Shown here piece after piece: positions 6,727 to 12,341 of a stretch of 12,341 nt of DNA (position 1 is the first letter of the stretch; every line of letters begins with the position of its first letter). The stretch covers positions 1 through 12,341 of the forward strand of contig JAHKKL010000027.1 in assembly GCA_020027635.1 (NCBI GenBank). Reading direction: 5' to 3'. A program made the translations under genes and the position numbers. The notes under the pieces were generated by a model. That model was not told the DNA's origin. It ran no database searches and saw only the letters and a program-made list of their open reading frames with translations. The stretch is from Gammaproteobacteria bacterium (GTDB lineage Bacteria > Pseudomonadota > Gammaproteobacteria > UBA9214).

Positions 6727-7602
6727 ATGAAAGCGAAGCGGATTATTGCACTATCACTGCTGGCCGCCGGCCTGAGCGCCGCGCTGGCCGTGCAGGCCCG
6801 CACCCTGATCCAGAACAAGGGATCCGACACCCTGGTGAACGTCGCCCAGGCCTGGGCGGAGGCTTATCCCGAGGTCAATCCCGAGGTGGCCGTTGCCGTC
6901 TCCGGCGGGGGCTCCGGCACCGGCATCGCCGCGATGATCAACGGCACAGTCGATATCGCCAACGCCAGCCGCAAGATGGAGGAGAAGGAGATCAAGGAGG
7001 CCGAGGCCAACGGACAGCACCCGGTCGAGCACCTGGTCGGCTTCGATGCGCTGGCCGTGTTCATCAACAACAAGAACCCGATTACCTCACTGTCCATCGA
7101 ACAGCTGCGTGACATTTACGGCCGCGATCCCAAATACACCAAGTGGTCGGACCTGGGGGTCAAGGTACCCGGCTGCGGCAGCGACCAGATCGTCGTGGCC
7201 AGCCGTCAGAACAACTCCGGCACCTATGCCTATTTCAAGGAAACCGTGCTCGGCGAGAAAGGCAAGTACCGCACCGGCACCCTGGACATGCACGGCTCCA
7301 AGGAAGTCGTGGACCTGGTGGAGAAAACCGCCTGCGCCATCGGTTACAGCGGCCTGGCCTATGCCACGGACCATGTCAAGAAGGTTTGCATCGCAACGCA
7401 AACCGGCAGCCCCTGCATCGAGCCCAACGTCGTCACCGCCAGCGACCACAGCTACCCCATCGCCCGCCCCCTGTTCATGTACACCAACGGCGAACCCCAG
7501 GGGGAAATCAAGAAATACCTCGACTGGATCCTGAGCGATGCCGGTCAGTGCATCCTGCTGAAGAAGGGCTACGCTCCGGTACGCGACCTCAAGTGTGAAT
7601 AA
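6727..7602 (+). CDS. pstS: PstS, phosphate-binding periplasmic protein
   Basis: A 291-residue substrate-binding protein for the Pst ABC importer. A signal peptide is clear: basic MKAKR, a hydrophobic core, and a likely cut after AVQA (residue 24). Phosphate-ligand motifs typical of the family are GSDTLV (32-37), SGGGSGTG (59-66) and SRQNNSGTY (159-167). Six cysteines occur in the mature chain (150, 203, 221, 230, 275, 290), so disulphides are possible. ATG at 6727 is chosen because the signal peptide starts there and AAGGAG lies ten bases ahead; an in-frame ATG at 6574 would bury the signal. It heads the pst cluster, but a 270-base gap with a REP-like hairpin separates it from phoU, which may allow higher expression of pstS than of the membrane parts. 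Confidence 0.93.
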   Translation: MKAKRIIALSLLAAGLSAALAVQARTLIQNKGSDTLVNVAQAWAEAYPEVNPEVAVAVSGGGSGTGIAAMINGTVDIANASRKMEEKEIKEAEANGQHPVEHLVGFDALAVFINNKNPITSLSIEQLRDIYGRDPKYTKWSDLGVKVPGCGSDQIVVASRQNNSGTYAYFKETVLGEKGKYRTGTLDMHGSKEVVDLVEKTACAIGYSGLAYATDHVKKVCIATQTGSPCIEPNVVTASDHSYPIARPLFMYTNGEPQGEIKKYLDWILSDAGQCILLKKGYAPVRDLKCE

Positions 7603-7621
7603 CACCAATCATTGCCTCAAT

Positions 7622-7698
7622 GTAGGTTGGGCTGAGGCACGAAGCCCAACAACCGGACCGGTATGCGTTGGGCTTCGCTGCGCTCAGCGCCAACCTAC
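7622..7698. repeat. REP-like palindrome between pstS and phoU (gtaggttggg type)
   Basis: The left arm 7622-7650 begins gtaggttgggctgag and ends cgaagcccaac. The right arm 7667-7698 is its complement with about three single-base gaps, and a loop of some 16 bases lies between. It is the third palindrome type in the window. By place it could end or stabilise the pstS transcript and so set the ratio of binding protein to transporter, as REP elements do elsewhere. The rest of the gap, 7699-7872, shows no gene and no clear promoter. Confidence 0.7.
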
Positions 7699-7872
7699 GG
7701 AGCGGCACAGGATGATTGCAACGAGAGGGTACATTCGATCCGGCTGGAAAAGCATGCGCACGCTGGCAACGACAGCGCGGCCGGTGCCGGGACCCCGGAA
7801 AAGCGTGAATGCTCCGTCCGGGTGGCACGCGCCACATCAACCCTTCAGCAGGCAACCGCGGGATGCCAGACC

Positions 7873-8958
7873 ATGAGCCATTATGAAGAACGACTGGAAA
7901 GAGACCTGACACGGATCCGCAAGCGCGTGGCGGACATGGCCAGCCATGTGGAGACGGCCGTCAGGGATTCCATGCACGCCCTGCAAACCGGCAATAACAA
8001 GCTTGCCGCGGCGACCGTGCTTGCCGATCACCCGATCAACCGGACGATGCGCGAGATCGACCGGCTGTGTCATGGCTTCATCGCCCTGCATCTGCCGAGC
8101 GCCGGCCATCTGCGGCTGCTCTCCTCGGTGATACGCGCCAACATCGAACTGGAACGCATCGGTGACTACGCCGTCACCATCGCCCGTGAGGCCCTGCAGC
8201 TATCGGAGCCGCCCAGGGGTTCGATGGCCCGTGAACTGGAGCGCGTCGGCAGCGAGACCCAGCTCATGCTGCATCAGGCCATCAGGGCTTTCAACGAGCT
8301 CAACGCGGAGATGGCCAGAAGCACCATGATCATGGAAGAACAAATGGAGAATGACCTGGATATCGTCTATGCCGAACTGATGGCCAATGACGAGCGCGGG
8401 GCCGTCAAGGATACCCTGGCGGCATTCGCGATCTTCAGCCAGCTGAAACGGGTCGCGGACCAGGCCAAGAACATCTGCGAGGAAACCGTGTTCGCGGCCA
8501 CCGGCGAGATGAAGGCCCCCAAGATCTACAACATCCTGTTCGTGGACGAGGACAACAGCTGCCAGAGCCACATGGCCGAGGCCATGGCCCGCAAGTATTT
8601 TCCCGGCAGCGGCAACTACATCAGCGGCGGGTCCCGTCCCGCACGCGCCCTGAACCCGGCAATGACGGGCTTCATGGACAAGCACGGCATCAACATGGCC
8701 GCCGCCAAACCCAGGCCACTCGACATGACCCCGCTGGAACTCACTACCCAGCATGCCATCGTCAGCCTGCAGGGACCGGTCAAATCCTATTTCGAACAGA
8801 TCCCCTTCCACACCACGCCGCTCGAGTGGGATATCGCCCCGCTGCCCGACGGCGGCGATGCCGGCGAGACCGAGAAGCGGCTGGAAGAGATCTATCGCGA
8901 TCTGGGGGTCCAGATTCGCGACCTGATGGAAACGCTGCGCGGTGAGGGAGCACCCTGA
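7873..8958 (+). CDS. phoU: PhoU fused to a degenerate LMW-phosphatase/ArsC-like domain
   Basis: A 361-residue fusion. Residues 1-210 are PhoU, two three-helix bundles that bind metal and restrain Pst and PhoR signalling; the first metal motif is ERIGD (94-98), the second reads KRVAD (192-196), with Lys in place of the usual Glu. Residues 216-356 resemble low-molecular-weight protein tyrosine phosphatase/arsenate reductase: ILFVDEDNSCQSHMAEAMA (221-239) aligns with the ILFVCxGNxCRSxMAEA loop, but the nucleophile Cys is Asp225 and the loop Arg is Gln231, so it should be inactive. Later landmarks, SGGSRPARALNP and WDIAPLPDG, keep the family order. ATG at 7873 starts where PhoU proteins normally begin; no good ribosome site is seen. 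The gene precedes pstC, with one base between stop and start. Confidence 0.88.
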   Translation: MSHYEERLERDLTRIRKRVADMASHVETAVRDSMHALQTGNNKLAAATVLADHPINRTMREIDRLCHGFIALHLPSAGHLRLLSSVIRANIELERIGDYAVTIAREALQLSEPPRGSMARELERVGSETQLMLHQAIRAFNELNAEMARSTMIMEEQMENDLDIVYAELMANDERGAVKDTLAAFAIFSQLKRVADQAKNICEETVFAATGEMKAPKIYNILFVDEDNSCQSHMAEAMARKYFPGSGNYISGGSRPARALNPAMTGFMDKHGINMAAAKPRPLDMTPLELTTQHAIVSLQGPVKSYFEQIPFHTTPLEWDIAPLPDGGDAGETEKRLEEIYRDLGVQIRDLMETLRGEGAP

Positions 8959-8959
8959 C

Positions 8960-9892
8960 ATGACCCTGCAGCAGCCGGCGCCGGCCATCCGTGCGGCAGA
9001 CTTCGACCGGCGCAACACCGCCTGGTATATCGACAAGCTGGTGCAGCTGCTGGTATTCCTCGGCGGGATTTCGGCCATCGTCTTCGTCATCGGCATTTTC
9101 ATTTTCATCACCAAGGAAGCCCTGGGTTTCATCCTGGGCCGGTTCGATTTCACGGAATTCTTCACCTCCCCCTACTGGTATCCCGCCGACGAGGACGACC
9201 CGGAATACGGCATCCTGGCGTTGATCGCCGGCACGGCCAGCGTGACCGGCCTGGCCATGCTGGTCGCCATCCCGTTTTCGCTCGGGGCGGCGATCTACAT
9301 TGCGGAGTTCGCCAGCGGCAAGACGCGCGAGACGCTCAAGGTGCTGGTGGAACTGCTGGCCGCGATTCCTTCGGTGGTCTGGGGCTTCATCGGCCTGTCC
9401 ATCATGAACCCGCTGATCATCGAGCTGTTCAACGTCCCGGTTGGGCTCAATGTCCTGAATGCCGGCATCATCCTCGGGCTGATGGCCGCGCCCATCATGA
9501 CCTCCATCGCCGAAGACGCCCTCAAGGCGGTCCCCGACCGCTACCGGGAAGCCGCCGAGGCCCTGGGCGCCACCCGCTGGCAGGTCATCTACAAGACCGT
9601 GCTGCCCGCCGCCAAGAACGGCCTGCTCGGCGCGGTGCTGCTCGGCGTCGGCCGCGGCTTCGGGGAGACCATGGCGGTGCTGATGGCGACCGGCCACTCG
9701 ATCAACATCCCGCACAGCATCTTCGACTCGGTGCGCGCGCTGACGGCGACGATCGCCGCGGAGCTGGGCGAAGCCGCCGTTGGTTCCGATCACTACCAGG
9801 CCCTGTTCACCATCGGCGTCTTCCTGTTCCTGATCACCTTCATCATCAATCTCACCGCCGATCTGATCGTGCGCGGGATACGCAAGGGCTGA
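8960..9892 (+). CDS. pstC: PstC, phosphate ABC transporter permease
   Basis: A 310-residue inner-membrane permease with about six helices (roughly 29-52, 86-112, 127-150, 165-186, 222-245, 282-305). The cytoplasmic EAA coupling loop REAAEALGATRWQVIYKTVLP (cited here from about 197 to 216) docks on the ATPase, and GETMAV (235-240) is a PstC mark. ATG at 8960 is one base past the phoU stop and has GAGGGAG nine bases ahead; a GTG at 8942 would add six residues and is less well placed. With PstA it forms the phosphate channel. Confidence 0.92.
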   Translation: MTLQQPAPAIRAADFDRRNTAWYIDKLVQLLVFLGGISAIVFVIGIFIFITKEALGFILGRFDFTEFFTSPYWYPADEDDPEYGILALIAGTASVTGLAMLVAIPFSLGAAIYIAEFASGKTRETLKVLVELLAAIPSVVWGFIGLSIMNPLIIELFNVPVGLNVLNAGIILGLMAAPIMTSIAEDALKAVPDRYREAAEALGATRWQVIYKTVLPAAKNGLLGAVLLGVGRGFGETMAVLMATGHSINIPHSIFDSVRALTATIAAELGEAAVGSDHYQALFTIGVFLFLITFIINLTADLIVRGIRKG

Positions 9893-9897
9893 CCGCC

Positions 9898-10767
9898 ATG
9901 TTCGAGGCCACCGCAGTCAATCGACGCAATCAGCGCATCCAGCGGCTGTTCGGGATCCTGTTCCTGCTGATGACCGCCCTGCTGATCGCCCCGGTGCTGC
10001 TGATCCTGACGATGCTGGTGGTCAAGGGCGGTCCGGCCATCTCCATCGACTTCCTATTCACCCACCCGACCCACGGGATGACCGCGGGCGGCATCTTCCC
10101 CGCCCTGCTCGGCACCGTCTGGCTGGTGGCGGTGGCGCTGCTGATCTCGGTCCCGCTGGGGGTGGCGGCGGCCATCTACCTCAGCGAGTACGCCGGCAAC
10201 AACTGGTTCACCCGCGTCATCAACCTCGCCGTCATCAACCTGGCGGGCGTGCCGTCCATCGTGCACGCGCTGTTCGGCGTGGGCGCCTTCGTGCTGTTCT
10301 TCAGGTTCGGCACCAGCATTCTCGCGGCCAGCCTCACGCTCGCCATCATGGCGCTGCCGGTGGTCATCGTGGCGACCCGCGAATCCCTGCAGGCCGTCCC
10401 CCTGGCGTTTCGCGAGGCGTGCTGGAACATGGGCGCGACGCGCTGGCAGACCATCCGCCGGGTCGTGCTGCCCAACGCGGTGTCCGGCATCCTCACCGGC
10501 GTCATCCTCGAGGTCTCGCGCACCGCCGGCGAGACCGCGCCCATCATGTTCACCGGCGCGGTGTTCTTCACCCCGTTCCTTCCCCAGGGGATCTTCGACC
10601 AGACCATGGCCCTGTCGCTGCACCTGTTCGTGGTGTCGACCCAGGTGCCGGGCGTTCCCGATGACCTGCCCTACGGCGTGGCGTTGGTGCTGGTCGCCCT
10701 GGTGCTGCTGATGAACAGCCTCTCCATCGCCTTTCGCATGCACCTGCGGGGGAAGAAGAAATGGTAG
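9898..10767 (+). CDS. pstA: PstA, phosphate ABC transporter permease
   Basis: A 289-residue permease, partner of PstC, starting five bases after it. Six helices are visible, the first at about 17-42. The EAA loop REACWNMGATRWQTIRRVVL spans 172-191 and GETAPIMFTGA lies at 211-221, both typical of PstA. The C-terminal end, RGKKKW, overlaps the start of the next gene by seven bases, so translation is likely coupled. Confidence 0.92.
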   Translation: MFEATAVNRRNQRIQRLFGILFLLMTALLIAPVLLILTMLVVKGGPAISIDFLFTHPTHGMTAGGIFPALLGTVWLVAVALLISVPLGVAAAIYLSEYAGNNWFTRVINLAVINLAGVPSIVHALFGVGAFVLFFRFGTSILAASLTLAIMALPVVIVATRESLQAVPLAFREACWNMGATRWQTIRRVVLPNAVSGILTGVILEVSRTAGETAPIMFTGAVFFTPFLPQGIFDQTMALSLHLFVVSTQVPGVPDDLPYGVALVLVALVLLMNSLSIAFRMHLRGKKKW

Positions 10768-11405
10768 CCGCCGTGCCGCCCGCCGCGGCCGGAGATGCCG
10801 CGGCAGCGCCGAACGTCAAGATCGAGGTGCGCGACCTCGGCATCCGTTACGGCCATGCCACCGTCCTCGACAAGGTCAATCTGCAGATCCGCGAGCACGA
10901 GATCTTCGGCATCATCGGGCCGGCCAATGCCGGCAAGACCTCGTTCCTGAAGGCGCTGAACCGCATGGACATGTTCACGTGCGGCATCAGGAACAAGGCC
11001 GATCTCGACATCATCGTCGAACGCTGCCTGGCGCGCGCGGCGCTCTGGGACGAGGTCAAGGATCGCCTGAATTCACTGGGCAGCCTGCTCTCCGGCGGCC
11101 AGCAGCAGCGCCTGACGATCGCCCGCGCCCTGTCGCAGGAGCCCGAAGTGCTGATGCTCGACGAGTTTTCCATCGCCGTGGACCCCGTCACCACCATGCG
11201 CATCGAGGATGTCCTCAAGGAACTGAGACGGGAGATGACCATCATCCTGGTGACCAACCTGGTGCAGCAGGCGCGGCGCCTCGCCCAGCGCACCGCGTTC
11301 TTTCTCAATGGCGCGTGCGTGGAGATCGGCGAGACCGAGGCGCTGTTTTCCGGCGAGGTCAGGGATTCGCGCACCCGGGATTACGTCGAGGGACGGTTCG
11401 GCTGA
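10761..11405 (+). CDS. Short, degenerate PstB-like ATPase
   Basis: A 214-residue PstB paralogue, some 50 residues shorter than usual. Walker A is GPANAGKT (53-60), which fits GxxxxGK[ST] but not PstB's GPSGCGKS. LSGGQQQR (110-117) and a Walker B with Asp134-Glu135 are present. About 57 residues are missing between Walker A and the signature, counted against the downstream PstB (51 against 108 positions from Lys to the signature Leu); the loss removes the Q-loop and the start of the helical subdomain that contacts the permeases. The H-loop histidine is Asn166 (VTNLVQQA). The frame is clean, ends YVEGRFG like PstB, and shares LWDEVKDRL with its neighbour, so it looks maintained rather than decaying. 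ATG overlaps pstA by seven bases, with GGGGGAAG ahead. Confidence 0.85.
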   Translation: MVAAVPPAAAGDAAAAPNVKIEVRDLGIRYGHATVLDKVNLQIREHEIFGIIGPANAGKTSFLKALNRMDMFTCGIRNKADLDIIVERCLARAALWDEVKDRLNSLGSLLSGGQQQRLTIARALSQEPEVLMLDEFSIAVDPVTTMRIEDVLKELRREMTIILVTNLVQQARRLAQRTAFFLNGACVEIGETEALFSGEVRDSRTRDYVEGRFG

Positions 11406-11453
11406 GCGGGCGCGCCTCATCGCTTCCCGGTACCGTATCGGAAACCACTCATC

Positions 11454-12254
<801 letters not shown>

Positions 12255-12270
12255 CGCCAGGGTCCCCAAA

Positions 12271-12341
12271 TTGTAGCCGCGTAGGTTGCGAATGGAATCA
12301 AGGGGTCAGTGTACTTGAAAATCCGTTGACGGGATCAAGTA
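12271..12341. repeat. REP-like fragment and possible RAYT/IS200-like flank
   Basis: gtaggttgcg (12281-12290) recalls the arm of the palindrome at 7622. After it, aaggggtcagtgtacttgaa (12300-12319) resembles the sequence that commonly flanks REP-associated or IS200-like transposase genes in gammaproteobacteria (from memory). tacttg (12312-12317) pairs with caagta (12336-12341), and atcc (12321-12324) with ggat (12332-12335), giving a bulged hairpin cut by the window edge. A transposase to the right is likely but not seen. Confidence 0.45.

Noticed and set aside
6465..6830. Minus-strand frame ending GSVRFRTYF, like an outer-membrane protein C-terminus
   Set aside because: Only the last dozen residues look suggestive; the frame crosses the pstS start and promoter and shows no barrel strands upstream.
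8780..9793. Minus-strand open frame of 337 codons opposite phoU and pstC
   Set aside because: Its composition is rich in His, Arg, Gly and Asp as typical of antisense to membrane genes; no domain is seen.
10761..11405. The short pstB-like gene as a pseudogene
   Set aside because: The frame is intact, the signature and C-terminus are well kept, it overlaps pstA as an operon gene should, and its losses mirror those of the neighbour; decay remains possible but is the weaker reading.

Overview
The window reads as a chromosomal segment of a GC-rich gammaproteobacterium, possibly a Chromatiales-type or sulphur-oxidiser relative. That placement is inferred from codon and base use, from a pst operon of proteobacterial type and from the style of the REP-like palindromes; no marker gene fixes the genus. 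Most of the window is dense coding sequence with short or overlapping junctions. The left edge and three intergenic gaps carry palindromic REP-like elements.

Layout. (1) 1-1311 is an accessory margin: REP-like hairpins, a vapBC-type toxin-antitoxin pair on the minus strand, and a frameshifted remnant of an IS91-family transposase lying between vapB and the next gene. (2) 1312-3888, minus strand, holds two adjacent genes for CNNM/CorC-HlyC-type membrane proteins (DUF21, CBS pair, CorC_HlyC domain), three bases apart. (3) 4090-6434, plus strand and divergent from them, holds a CYTH-like/CHAD protein whose stop codon overlaps the GTG start of a ParA-family ATPase. (4) 6727-12254, plus strand, is a phosphate uptake operon: pstS, a PhoU fused to a low-molecular-weight phosphatase-like domain, pstC, pstA, a short pstB-like gene and a full-length pstB. 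(5) The right edge has a hairpin and a short sequence that resemble the flank of a REP-associated (RAYT/IS200-like) transposase.

How it may work together. Phosphate is bound by PstS in the periplasm and crosses the membrane through PstC/PstA. The two ATPases are degenerate in complementary places. The short one keeps the LSGGQ signature but has lost the Q-loop region and the H-loop histidine. The long one keeps Walker A, Q-loop, Walker B and H-loop, but its signature reads LSLEAQ. Paired as a heterodimer they would make one good and one poor ATP site, an arrangement known from some ABC exporters but, as far as I know, unusual for a Pst importer. The PhoU fusion carries a phosphatase-like domain in which both the nucleophile cysteine and the arginine of the C(X5)R loop are replaced (Asp225, Gln231), which suggests a binding or sensing role. 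Next door, CHAD domains are known to associate with polyphosphate, and ParA-type ATPases position cargo on the nucleoid, so the overlapping pair could be a polyphosphate-granule positioning module. The CNNM proteins may supply or balance divalent cations. These functional links are inference from neighbourhood and motifs.
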